38,319 bases of DNA, from positions 1 through 38,319 of the forward strand of contig NZ_NQKW01000024.1 in assembly GCF_002252625.1 (NCBI RefSeq). Direction: 5' to 3'. This stretch comes from Synechococcus sp. 1G10. GTDB lineage: Bacteria; Cyanobacteriota; Cyanobacteriia; PCC-6307; Cyanobiaceae. The position numbers and the translations under genes were made by a program. Below are positions 23,715 to 31,294 of the stretch, piece by piece; the stretch's first letter is position 1; each line of letters starts with the position of its first letter. The notes beneath the pieces are model-generated. The model saw only the letters and a list, made by a program, of their open reading frames with translations. It was not told the DNA's origin and did not search any database.

Positions 23715-24971
23715 ATGACCATGGCGATCACAATCCAGCTGCTGCTGGTGGCTGGCTGGCTGGCGGCCTTCGGGCTGCTGGTGCTGCTGCTGGCCCTGGA
23801 GCTCACCATGGGGCGCGCCCCGCGCCTGGGGGCCACGGAAACCAGCCCCGCTGGAGCTTCCACGGGTGCAGCTGAGGCCAGCGGTCGCGACTTCCTCAGC
23901 GTGATCGTGCCTGCTTACAACGAGGCCTCCAGGATCGAGAGCTGCGTGGGCGCCCTGCTCGCAAGCGAGCTGCAGGGGCTGGGCTGGCGGCTGATTGTGG
24001 CCGACGATGACTCCAGCGACGGCACAGCCGAAGGGCTGGAGGCGCTGATCGAGGCCGGCACCTTCCCATCACCGCCCCTGCAGGTGCTGCGCTGCGGGCC
24101 CCGCCCCGTCGGCGAACGCTGGAGCGGCAAGAACTGGCCCTGCAGCGAAGCGGTACGGCTGCTGAGCCAGCACCCCACTCCCGAAGCTGGCCCGCCCCCG
24201 ACGGAGTGGCTGCTGTTCGTTGATGCCGATGTGACCGTGGCGCCGGCGGCTCTGGCCAGCGCCGTGGCCGAGGCGCGCCGCAGCGGTGCCGATCTGCTCA
24301 CTCTCGCCCCGCGAATCCGCTGCGGCTGCCTGGCCGAATGGGTGGTGCAACCGATCGTGGTGGCGCTGCTGGGACTGGGCTTTCCGATCGCCCGCGCCAA
24401 CGACCCCAGCAACCCCACCGCCTTCGCCGCCGGACCGTTCATGCTCTTCCGCCGCTCCAGCTACGAGGCCATCGGCGGGCATCGTGCCCTGGCGGCGGAA
24501 GTGGTGGAAGATCTCGCCCTGGCGCGGGCCATCAAGGAGCGGGGTTTAAGCCTGCGCTACCTGCTCGGCGTCGACCTGCTGGAGCTGCGCATGTACCCAG
24601 ATTTCAGTGCGCTCTGGGAGGGCTGGACCAAGAACTGGCATCTCGGCCTGAACCGCAACCCCCTGCTCACCCTGGCCAGCGGTGTTGTGGTGCTGAGCCT
24701 GTTCAGCGGCCCCTGGCTGCTGCTGCTGTTGGCGGGGCTGCAGGCGATCCGGCAACCCTTGGCCTGGCCGTCGTTGCTCTCGCCGGCCCTGGCAGGGGTG
24801 GGCCTGCAACTGGCGCTACGGCTCTGGAGCCGCTGGCGCTTCAGGCTCGACCTGCGTTACTGGTGGCTGAGCTGGCTGGGGGGTTTGGTGATTGCCGCAA
24901 TCGCTCCAGTCTCGATCTGGAAGGTCAGCACAGGACAGGGCTGGACCTGGCGAGGACGTTCGCTGGCCTGA
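23715..24971 (+). CDS. Membrane glycosyltransferase family 2
   Basis: From the ATG at 23715 the protein has 418 residues. The first membrane segment (MAITIQLLLVAGWLAAFGLLVLLLALEL) is followed by a GT2 domain with VIVPAYNEASRIESCV, LIVADDDSSDGTAEG, LLFVDADVTVAP (DxD), the acceptor region VVEDLALARAIKERG, and EGWTKNW in place of QxxRW. Two or three C-terminal membrane segments and the ending TGQGWTWRGRSL follow. This architecture resembles HpnB/CruC/CrtQ-type enzymes that glycosylate hopanoids or carotenoids; which one cannot be told. It starts about 30 bases after the helicase stop in the same direction. A GTG at 23691 is an alternative start. Confidence 0.86.
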   Translation: MTMAITIQLLLVAGWLAAFGLLVLLLALELTMGRAPRLGATETSPAGASTGAAEASGRDFLSVIVPAYNEASRIESCVGALLASELQGLGWRLIVADDDSSDGTAEGLEALIEAGTFPSPPLQVLRCGPRPVGERWSGKNWPCSEAVRLLSQHPTPEAGPPPTEWLLFVDADVTVAPAALASAVAEARRSGADLLTLAPRIRCGCLAEWVVQPIVVALLGLGFPIARANDPSNPTAFAAGPFMLFRRSSYEAIGGHRALAAEVVEDLALARAIKERGLSLRYLLGVDLLELRMYPDFSALWEGWTKNWHLGLNRNPLLTLASGVVVLSLFSGPWLLLLLAGLQAIRQPLAWPSLLSPALAGVGLQLALRLWSRWRFRLDLRYWWLSWLGGLVIAAIAPVSIWKVSTGQGWTWRGRSLA

Positions 24972-25005
24972 AGCTGCAGCAGCTGGCGGGTTGCTCAGGC
25001 CTGGA

Positions 25006-25086
25006 TCAGGCCTTGCTGAGCTTCTTGACGATCCAGCTCATCAGCACCAGGGAGCCCACCAGGGCAATCAGCAGGGCGATGATCAT
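25006..25086 (-). CDS. Possible 26-residue single-pass membrane peptide
   Basis: The frame from ATG 25086 encodes MIIALLIALVGSLVLMSWIV followed by KKLSKA and TGA. It is a continuous 20-residue membrane helix with a positive tail, typical of small cyanobacterial membrane subunits. It matches no photosystem or cytochrome subunit I can name. No Shine-Dalgarno site precedes it (CCTCCCCCC), which is not unusual in cyanobacteria. It stands between convergent and same-strand neighbours, 22 bases from the next gene. Confidence 0.5.
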   Translation of the reverse strand: MIIALLIALVGSLVLMSWIVKKLSKA

Positions 25087-25108
25087 GGGGGGAGGCCGTC
25101 TGGCGTGA

Positions 25109-25357
25109 TTATGTCGGGTCGCAGAGAAGCGAATCCACCAATACGGTTCGATCCCGCAGCAGCCGAGCCACCGTGAGGTTGCTTACGGGTTGATCGTGGC
25201 CGGCCTCCAGCAGCCACTCGGCCATTTCCATCCGCAGGGCATAGGCCTCTTCGAATTGATCCCGGCTCTCGAGGGCGTGCAGGCGGCACTCAAGCCAGTG
25301 GAGGGTTTCGCCCGGAAGCTGGCGCTGGAGGCGTCGTCTGGTCACAGGGCTCTCCAT
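25109..25357 (-). CDS. Hypothetical small soluble protein
   Basis: The 82-residue protein MESPVTRRRLQRQLPGETLHWLECRLHALESRDQFEEAYALRMEMAEWLLEAGHDQPVSNLTVARLLRDRTVLVDSLLCDPT is helical and charged, without membrane segments. Residues 15-52 resemble a short helical hairpin. No family is recognised, but its codon use and lack of interruption on this strand support a real, probably lineage-specific gene. The same-strand 26-residue peptide gene begins 22 bases after its stop, so the two may be co-transcribed. Confidence 0.6.
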   Translation of the reverse strand: MESPVTRRRLQRQLPGETLHWLECRLHALESRDQFEEAYALRMEMAEWLLEAGHDQPVSNLTVARLLRDRTVLVDSLLCDPT

Positions 25358-25437
25358 CTCTTGCTGAATCCTGGCGGAGCGCGGCAGCTTTGGTGTAGCA
25401 GCTGGAACACATCTGGTTGGACACTGGACACAGCTGG

Positions 25438-25716
25438 ATGTCGTCGATGCGCCACCGTTGCCTCGGGCCTGCCCTGTTGATCACCACGCTGCTGGCGGGC
25501 CCAAACGGGGTGTGGGCGACTGGCCTCACCAACGACACCCGCCACGACTGCCGGCTGTGGCGGAACAGCCGCGGCCTTGAGCGGGTGGAGATCGCCAACC
25601 GCCTCGGTGCCACCAACCTGCTCACAAAAGAGCACAACTTCGCCGTGCACACACCTGGAGCAACGCGAAGCCTTTACAGCAGCTCCGACATCCGACGGCT
25701 CTGCGCGCTGCTGTGA
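25438..25716 (+). CDS. Small secreted protein of unknown function
   Basis: The frame from ATG 25438 gives 92 residues. MSSMRHRCLGPALLITTLLAGPNGVWA looks like a signal peptide with cleavage after Ala-27. A short polar domain follows, with DTRHDCRLWRNSRGLERVEIANRLGATNLLTKE and a cysteine near the C-terminus (RRLCALL), so a disulfide with Cys38 is possible. No family is recognised. It is divergent from the small gene at 25109 across 80 bases and convergent with the large iron-sulfur fusion gene. An ATG at 25447 is a second possible start. Confidence 0.55.
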   Translation: MSSMRHRCLGPALLITTLLAGPNGVWATGLTNDTRHDCRLWRNSRGLERVEIANRLGATNLLTKEHNFAVHTPGATRSLYSSSDIRRLCALL

Positions 25717-25769
25717 GGCCCTGACGGATCCTGCCGCCAGTGCGGAGCCTGCGGCCTTGGCGAGCCTGC

Positions 25770-27896
25770 CTAACCCGCCACAAGCCAGCGCCCCCCCGCC
25801 CCCAGGGCCAGGGCCGCGGCGCTTCCCCACCACAGAGCCGTCCGGCTGTTCAGCAGCAGGCGGCGCAGCAGCACCAGCGACCCGCCGACCCCCAGCAGCA
25901 GCACCAGGCTCTGGCAGAAGGCAATCACGTGAGGATCGGCGCTCCAGCTGGGCAGCGGCTGCTGGAAGCTGACCGGCAGCAACCGGCCCGCTTCCGCCAT
26001 CCCCACCGGCAGGTGCCGCGCCAGCAACAGCGCCCAGAGCAGGGGCAGCAGGCCATAGAGCCCGAGGCGAAGACGCCGGGCGGCCCGCTCCGGCGGTGTC
26101 AACCAGCTCCCGATCCGAAGCGCAAGCAGGGCCAGGGCAGAAGGCAGCGCCAGAGCCAGGACGGCAAAGGCCAGGCGCGGCAGAAAGGGGCCCGCCTGCA
26201 GGCTGTCGGGGGCCAGGGGCAGCCACCCCAGCAGCCGATCCCAGAACTTCAGGCAGACGCCGCCGGCGAGCACCAGGATCAGACCAGCCTCACCGTCGGG
26301 TGGAGCCATCTCCCGCTGCAGATCGGCCGCGGGTGGGCGCAGGCTCAGCTGCACGGAGCGATGCGGGCAGGCCTGGGCGCAGGTGAGACAGAGCACGCAG
26401 TTGCGGTTGTCGTCGAGGTGAGCCGGGTGGGTGCCGAGCGGGCAGCCGGCCGTGGCCAGTCCCTCCCCATCGGCGGGACCGCCCTTGAAGCAGGCATAGG
26501 TGCTGCAGCTGCCGCTGCAGGTGCCCACCTGGGCGCGCAGCTCCAGAACTGAGAGCTTGGCGAACAGACCGTTCATCCCCCCCACCGGGCAGAGATAGCG
26601 ACACCAGAACCGCTTTTCGAAGCGCACCGAACCGATCACAGCCCCGGCGGTGATCAGCAGTAGCAGACAACTGCTCAGCCGGGCGCTGTTCTCCAGATCT
26701 GCCAGCTCCTCCCAGAGCAGGATCGCGGCAAAGCCGGCTGCCAGGGCAGGCGCGGCCCAGCGGTCGGTTTCCCCCCTCGGCCAGCGGGATGGCTGCCAGC
26801 CCAGGGCAGCCGCCAGCCGCTGGCTGATCTCACCCCAGACCATGAACGGGCAGAAGGAGCACCAGATGCGGCCCACCAGGGGGTAGCCCAGCAGGATCAG
26901 GGGCCACCACCAGGCCCAGAACAGCGTCAGTGCCCCGCTGTGGGCGCGGTCCTGGGGTCCCAGCCACAGCCACAGGTTCACCAGCACGAACACCCAGCTC
27001 ACCAGGCCGAAGAGCAGGGCGTTCCACAGCTTCGGTGAGCGCATCCAGGGGCGCAGGGCCGGCTTCCAGCGCCAGAGGTCGAAGCGGGGGCGACTCTGGC
27101 GGGAGGGTCGCCAGAACACGTCCTCCGGCAGCTCCGGGGGCGGATCTCCCTCAGCCGGAACCGGCAGTTGACGCAGGGCCCGCTCCACCAGGTCTTCAAG
27201 CTCGCGCACGTTGCCGGGGAAGTCGTGGGTCTGCAGGCGGCGGACCAGCTCCGCCCCCGCCACCGGCGCCGTCGGCCAGCCCAGGGCGCGACTCTTGAGG
27301 CGCAGGTCGTAGCGCAGCCAATCGCCGAGGTCCTGGCGCCGCACCCGCAGCGGCGGCACCCGGATCAGCGTGCAGACCCGCTCGAAGCCGGGCACCACCG
27401 CCTCGGTGGTGAAGAAGACCCTGCCGGTGAAGTGGTGGGGAGCTTCGGCGGGATCCGGCGCCTGCCAATGGCCACTCTTAGCCAGCTCCAGCAGGGCGGG
27501 CAGCAGCTGGGGATCGACCCGATCGAGCTTGTCGATCAACAGGGCGCCCACCTCGGGGTTGTCCAGGAAGGAGCCCTCCCCGCCACGGCCGGCAGCCCCG
27601 AAGAGCTCGGCACCATCTCCACGCAGCAGCGCCCCGTCGAGGCGCACCATCAGCTGCCGCCGGGAGGAGGAGCCGAAGTGAATCAGGGCGGCGATGTTGT
27701 CCTTCTCCAGCCCAGGTTCACCGGTGATCAGCAGCGGGCCACCGAGCGGGTCCTGGGAGGCCGTGCGCACCGCCTCACGCAGGGAGCGGGCATAGCGGCT
27801 GTCTCCAACGATGCCGCGACGGGCGCGGCCCACCAGATGGGGAGCCAGACGGAGCAGGCTGTCGGCCACTGGCGCTTCGTCCCCATGAGGCTCCAT
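25770..27896 (-). CDS. Fusion of degenerate sigma-54-activator-like AAA+ domain to NapH/CcoG-like iron-sulfur membrane domain
   Basis: The 708-residue protein starts with an AAA+ domain of the bacterial enhancer-binding type (31-240): GPLLITGEPGLEKDN, VGALLIDKLDRVDP, FFTTEAV, LRVRRQDL and FPGNVRELEDLVERAL. Walker A lacks the usual GTGK[E/S], Walker B has DK instead of DE, and the sigma-54-contacting GAFTGA loop is missing. From ~288 come several membrane helices with CSFCP (346-350), CRYLCPVGG (432-440), further cysteines at 460, 464 and 469, and a ferredoxin-like CVLCLTCAQACP (500-511), as in NapH/CcoG/NosR. More membrane segments follow. Cyanobacteria lack sigma-54, so the first domain probably senses or regulates rather than activating transcription. 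It is divergent from the GST gene across 32 bases. Confidence 0.87.
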   Translation of the reverse strand: MEPHGDEAPVADSLLRLAPHLVGRARRGIVGDSRYARSLREAVRTASQDPLGGPLLITGEPGLEKDNIAALIHFGSSSRRQLMVRLDGALLRGDGAELFGAAGRGGEGSFLDNPEVGALLIDKLDRVDPQLLPALLELAKSGHWQAPDPAEAPHHFTGRVFFTTEAVVPGFERVCTLIRVPPLRVRRQDLGDWLRYDLRLKSRALGWPTAPVAGAELVRRLQTHDFPGNVRELEDLVERALRQLPVPAEGDPPPELPEDVFWRPSRQSRPRFDLWRWKPALRPWMRSPKLWNALLFGLVSWVFVLVNLWLWLGPQDRAHSGALTLFWAWWWPLILLGYPLVGRIWCSFCPFMVWGEISQRLAAALGWQPSRWPRGETDRWAAPALAAGFAAILLWEELADLENSARLSSCLLLLITAGAVIGSVRFEKRFWCRYLCPVGGMNGLFAKLSVLELRAQVGTCSGSCSTYACFKGGPADGEGLATAGCPLGTHPAHLDDNRNCVLCLTCAQACPHRSVQLSLRPPAADLQREMAPPDGEAGLILVLAGGVCLKFWDRLLGWLPLAPDSLQAGPFLPRLAFAVLALALPSALALLALRIGSWLTPPERAARRLRLGLYGLLPLLWALLLARHLPVGMAEAGRLLPVSFQQPLPSWSADPHVIAFCQSLVLLLGVGGSLVLLRRLLLNSRTALWWGSAAALALGAGGRWLVAG

Positions 27897-27928
27897 TCTG
27901 CGGCGAAGGTTCCAGCTCCCCCCAACCC

Positions 27929-28513
27929 ATGACCCTCACCCTCTACGGCGGTCTCCGCTCCAGGGCGTCCATGCCCCGCTGGTATCTGGCCGAGAAGGGG
28001 ATTCCCTACAACTGGCGCCTGCTCGACATGCAGGCCGGAGAGCACCGGCAGGAGGCCTTCCTCGCCATCAATCCCTTCGGCAAAGTGCCGGCCCTGGAGG
28101 ACACCGGCGCCCAGGACCCGCTCGGAAAACCCCTGCGCCTGTTCGAGAGCGGCGCGATCCTGCTCTACCTCGCCGATCGCTATGGCAAGGAATTCACCAG
28201 CCCAGAGCAGCGGGCCCTGGCCGAGCAGTGGGTGCTGTTCGCCAATGCCACCCTGGCCACTGCCCTGTTCGTGGAATCGGCCCGGGAGCGGGAGTTTCCG
28301 CGGCTGATGGCCGCTCTCGACCAACGCCTGGCCGATGGCCAGGCGTTGGTCGGTGCGGCCTGGGGTGTGGCCGACTGCGCCGTGAATGCCCACCTGGCCT
28401 ACCTGCCCGTCTTTTTCCCCCAGCTCGATCTGAGCCCCTACCCGGCGGTTCAGGCCACGATCGAGGCCACCCGCGCCAGGCCCGCCTATCAGGCAGCGAT
28501 GGCCACGGACTGA
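27929..28513 (+). CDS. Glutathione S-transferase
   Basis: The 194-residue protein has the thioredoxin-like N-terminal domain: LTLYGGLRSRASMPRWYLAEKGIPYNW, NPFGKVPALED (the cis-Pro of the glutathione site) and LFESGAILLYLADRYG (the E-S pair binding glutathione). A helical C-terminal domain (~90-190) follows. A Ser in the active-site turn (SRAS) suggests a Ser-type GST. It probably conjugates glutathione or reduces peroxides in the cytosol. A perfect 16-bp inverted repeat lies inside the coding sequence (28318-28352). It starts 32 bases from the divergent iron-sulfur fusion gene; PdeM follows after 12 bases. Confidence 0.93.
   Translation: MTLTLYGGLRSRASMPRWYLAEKGIPYNWRLLDMQAGEHRQEAFLAINPFGKVPALEDTGAQDPLGKPLRLFESGAILLYLADRYGKEFTSPEQRALAEQWVLFANATLATALFVESAREREFPRLMAALDQRLADGQALVGAAWGVADCAVNAHLAYLPVFFPQLDLSPYPAVQATIEATRARPAYQAAMATD
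28318..28352. repeat. Perfect 16-bp inverted repeat inside the GST gene
   Basis: CGACCAACGCCTGGCC (28318-28333), loop GAT, and its exact complement (28337-28352). It codes for DQRLADGQALVG in the GST reading frame. It is too long for chance in a stretch under coding constraint, and can form a very stable RNA hairpin. Confidence 0.85.
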
Positions 28514-28525
28514 GCGGGCGGCGTG

Positions 28526-29233
28526 ATGGTGGACCACCCCCTCGATCGGGCACCCTTCCACTGGCGGGGGCAGCGGCTGGAGCTGCTGGCGGCAAAGGCG
28601 CTCTGGGATCCCGAGCAAAAGCTGCTGCTGGTGGCCGATCTGCACCTGGGCAAGGCCGAGACCTTCCAGAGCCAGGGCATCGCCCTGCCCAGCGACGGGG
28701 ATGCGGGCACCCTCAACGCCCTGCTGACCCTGGCCCACGTCTGGCGCCCGCAGGAAGTGGTGGTGCTGGGCGACCTGATCCACAGCCGGCTGGGCCTCAC
28801 CGCCGAGCTGCGCCAGAAACTCAGGGCCCTGCCCCAGCTGCTGGGCTGCCGACTGCGGCTGATCGGCGGCAACCACGAACGGGGCAGCTGGATCGAGGGG
28901 CTGCCCCAGGAACCGGCCATGGCCCGGGGAAGCCTCTGGCTGAGCCATGGTCCCGAAGATCAGCCCCCACCCGGGTCAACCGATCGTCTGCACGTCTGCG
29001 GCCACCTGCACCCTGTGGCGCTGATCGGTGACCGCAGCGATCGCCTGCGCCTGCCCTGCTTCAGCTACGACGAAGGGGTACGGCGCCTGGTGCTGCCCTC
29101 CTTCGGGCAGCTCACCGGCGGACATCCCTGCGATCGGCGCGAGCAGATCTGGCTGGTGGCTGACGGGGCGATCGTGCCCTGGCAGGCGCTCAGCCCTCAG
29201 CCGCCAGGGCGCGCACCACATCGCCGCGGGTGA
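28526..29233 (+). CDS. pdeM: Ligase-associated DNA damage response endonuclease PdeM
   Basis: The protein has about 235 residues and is a calcineurin-like metallophosphoesterase of the PdeM family. Its motifs are LLVADLHLGKAETFQSQG (DxH), VVVLGDLIHSRLG (GDxxH), RLIGGNHERG (GNHE) and, near the end, LSHG and CGHLHPVALIG (GH.H). These bind two metal ions for phosphodiester cleavage. In other bacteria pdeM lies directly with the ligase and Lhr-like helicase; here it is about 11 kb from the ligase but in the same neighbourhood. ATG 28526 is preceded by GTG 28523. The 3' end overlaps the CBS-domain gene on the other strand by 44 bases. Confidence 0.9.
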   Translation: MVDHPLDRAPFHWRGQRLELLAAKALWDPEQKLLLVADLHLGKAETFQSQGIALPSDGDAGTLNALLTLAHVWRPQEVVVLGDLIHSRLGLTAELRQKLRALPQLLGCRLRLIGGNHERGSWIEGLPQEPAMARGSLWLSHGPEDQPPPGSTDRLHVCGHLHPVALIGDRSDRLRLPCFSYDEGVRRLVLPSFGQLTGGHPCDRREQIWLVADGAIVPWQALSPQPPGRAPHRRG

Positions 29234-29666
29234 GCACCCCCACCACGGCTTCGCCCTCACGCACGAACAGCCGCTGGGTGGAGCGGTCGTGCAGCAGCTT
29301 GGCGGCCGCGGCCAGCGACACCTCAGCGCTGCAGCTATGGGGGTGGCGGTTCATCACATCAGCCACCGTGTTGCCCAGCACCTGGTGCACCTGCTTGTCC
29401 CAGTCGAGGGGGTTGCGCAGATAGATCACGGCGTCGAGCAGCATCACGTAAGGGCCGGCATCAAAGCCGCTTTCGCGCACCATCAGGTCCTGCTCGCTCA
29501 ACTCGCCGATCAGGGCCCCGTGCTCGTCAAGCACGGGCAGGCCGCTGATGTGGTGATCACTCATCAGCTTCACCGCCTCCTGCAGCAGCGTGGTCGGTGT
29601 CACCGACAGCACGGGTGTGGACATCGCGTCGGCCACCCGTACGGTTCCTGGGGTGTCGGGGGTCAT
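29190..29666 (-). CDS. CBS-domain protein
   Basis: The 158-residue protein consists of two CBS motifs. The first is RVADAMSTPVLSVTPTTLLQEAVKLMSDHHISGLPVLDEHGALIGELSEQDLM (~10-62) and the second is VADVMNRHPHSCSAEVSLAAAAKLLHDRSTQRLFVREGEAVVGVLTRGDVVRAL (~101-154). A longer insert (DAGPYVMLLDAVIYLRNPLDWDKQVHQVLGN) between them is typical of plant/cyanobacterial stand-alone CBSX-like proteins. CBS pairs bind adenosine nucleotides and regulate partner proteins, such as thioredoxin in plants. Its end overlaps pdeM, and it is divergent from the phosphatidyltransferase gene. Confidence 0.93.
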   Translation of the reverse strand: MTPDTPGTVRVADAMSTPVLSVTPTTLLQEAVKLMSDHHISGLPVLDEHGALIGELSEQDLMVRESGFDAGPYVMLLDAVIYLRNPLDWDKQVHQVLGNTVADVMNRHPHSCSAEVSLAAAAKLLHDRSTQRLFVREGEAVVGVLTRGDVVRALAAEG

Positions 29667-29727
29667 CGGTGCAGAGCGTCTGCAAGGGTTCTAGGCCAGC
29701 GTGGGGGCACGCCCAGGCACGGCCGCG

Positions 29728-30315
29728 ATGACCCCTTTCGCACCTGAATCCGATGGCGGGCAGCCCGCCGCGCCCCTGGCTCGCCGCCTGGCCGATGCAC
29801 TCACCGTTGCCCGGGCCTTCCTGGGACTGCCGATCCTGTTGGCCCTCGGCGCCGGCCAGGCGGGCCTGGGCTGGGCCTTGCTGCTGCTGGGCGGGTTCAG
29901 CGACTGGGCCGACGGCTGGCTGGCCCGGCGCTCTGGCGGCGGCTCGGTCTGGGGAGCACGGCTCGACCCCCTCACCGACAAGATCCTGATCAGCGCTCCC
30001 CTGCTCTGGCTGGCAAGGGAGGGGACTCTGCCTCTCTGGGCGGTGTGGTTGCTGCTGGCGCGGGAGCTGCTGATCTCCGGCTGGCGGGCCGGTCAGGACA
30101 GTGGTGGACCGGCCTCGAGTGCTGGCAAGGCCAAGACCGTGCTCCAGTTCGCCGCCCTGCTGCTGCTGCTCTGGCCCCAGTCCTGGCCCCTGGCCAGCGG
30201 TATGCGCGGCCTGGGCTGGTGGTTGTTCTGGCCGTCGCTGCTGCTGGCGCTCAGCTCCGGGTTGGGCTACCTCGGTGTGGGCCTCAGCCGGCCAGCAGGG
30301 CCTCGTCGGAGCTGA
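29728..30315 (+). CDS. CDP-alcohol phosphatidyltransferase (PgsA-like)
   Basis: The 195-residue membrane protein has the signature DG-x2-AR-x8-G-x3-D-x3-D. It is seen in DWADGWLARRSGGGSVWGARLDPLTDK (Asp59, Asp62-Gly63, Ala66-Arg67, Gly76, Asp80, Asp84). Four to six membrane segments are present, as in the family. It transfers a phosphatidyl group from CDP-diacylglycerol to an alcohol; PgsA (glycerol-3-phosphate) is the likeliest member, since phosphatidylglycerol is essential for photosystems. ATG 29728 is chosen; an upstream in-frame start at 29701 adds nine residues. Its end overlaps the CSP41-like gene by 32 bases. Confidence 0.85.
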   Translation: MTPFAPESDGGQPAAPLARRLADALTVARAFLGLPILLALGAGQAGLGWALLLLGGFSDWADGWLARRSGGGSVWGARLDPLTDKILISAPLLWLAREGTLPLWAVWLLLARELLISGWRAGQDSGGPASSAGKAKTVLQFAALLLLLWPQSWPLASGMRGLGWWLFWPSLLLALSSGLGYLGVGLSRPAGPRRS

Positions 30316-31204
30316 AGTCGGGTGTGGTGGGGCCGCGCAGGGCGTAATCGTTGCTGAAGCTGTCAGCCAGGCCGGCTTCGAGATCGAAGGCGGGCGACCA
30401 GGCCAGCTCGCGCTGCACCCGGTGGATGTCGGTGAGGAAATGGGCCAGGCGCAGGGGAAAGGCCTTTCGGGCTTTTTTGTCGAGCCCCGAGGGATCAAAA
30501 CTGCGGATCTCCACCGCCGCCGGGTCGACGCCGCAGGCCCGCGCCGCCGCGGCCACCAGGCCCCGGAAAGTGACGCCCTGGGCCCCGCTGCAGTTGTAGA
30601 TGCGATTGGCCGCAGCCTCCACATCCAGGCAGCGGGCCATCGCCGTGGCCAGATCCCTCACATGACCCAGTTGGGTGATGGTGGTGCCATCCCCGGGCAG
30701 GGGCACATGCCGGCCGTGGACGATTCGATCGAAGAACCAGCTCTCGACCGGGTTGTAGTTGCCGGGTCCATAGATGTAGGTGGGGCGGAAGCTGGTGAAG
30801 GGGATCGCCTGCTGCCGCAGCCAGGTCTCGGTGTCGAGCTTGCCGGCATGGCGACTGGCCGGATCGGTGGCGGCCTGCTCATCCAGGGGCCAGAGCTCGC
30901 TGTCGGCATAGACCCCGGCGGAGCTGACGTAGACGAAGCGGTAGCTGGGTGCTCCGGTGCGCTCCACCACGGCCTCGCTGTCGGCGCCGCTGCGACCGCT
31001 GCTGTCGATGATCACGTCGAAGCTGCGGCCTTGCAGCTGGGCGAGGTCCTCAGCGGAGGTTCGATCGCCGACCAGATGCTCCAGATCCGCCGGCACGGGA
31101 TTGCGGCCGCGGGTGAACAGGGTGATGGCATGGCCGGCCTCCTGCAACTGGGCCACCAGGGGCTTGCCGATGAAACGGGTGCCACCCATCACAAGGATCT
31201 TCAT
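30284..31204 (-). CDS. CSP41-like NAD(P)-binding epimerase-family protein
   Basis: The 306-residue protein starts MKILVMGGTRFIGKPLVAQLQ (Rossmann-type GxxGxxG variant) and has the SDR-like YVSSAGVYADS and FRPTYIYGPGNYNPVESWFFDRI (a YGPGNYN segment in the CSP41 style). It then has TQLGHVRDLATAMARCL, a conserved CSP41/RNA-binding epimerase pattern. Cyanobacterial homologues belong with plastid CSP41 proteins, which bind RNA stem-loops and lack ordinary epimerase activity. It probably acts in RNA stability or ribosome assembly. ATG 31204 is chosen as the standard start; the frame stays open to 31291. It is divergent from the broken coq4-like gene. Confidence 0.85.
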   Translation of the reverse strand: MKILVMGGTRFIGKPLVAQLQEAGHAITLFTRGRNPVPADLEHLVGDRTSAEDLAQLQGRSFDVIIDSSGRSGADSEAVVERTGAPSYRFVYVSSAGVYADSELWPLDEQAATDPASRHAGKLDTETWLRQQAIPFTSFRPTYIYGPGNYNPVESWFFDRIVHGRHVPLPGDGTTITQLGHVRDLATAMARCLDVEAAANRIYNCSGAQGVTFRGLVAAAARACGVDPAAVEIRSFDPSGLDKKARKAFPLRLAHFLTDIHRVQRELAWSPAFDLEAGLADSFSNDYALRGPTTPDFSSDEALLAG

Positions 31205-31294
31205 GGGGCGCTTGGCCGTACTGGGGCCATTCAAGCGAGCCATGGAGGCCCTACCCAAAAGAGCCACAGTGGACGCGGTCCTGAGCGACATCTG

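Noticed and set aside
25144-25158. GGTTCGATCCC resembling a tRNA T-loop
   Set aside because: No acceptor stem, anticodon arm or D-loop pattern nearby, and it lies inside a small coding frame.
27728-28948. A 406-codon minus-strand frame
   Set aside because: Antisense to the GST and PdeM genes; the only recognisable segment belongs to the plus-strand genes.
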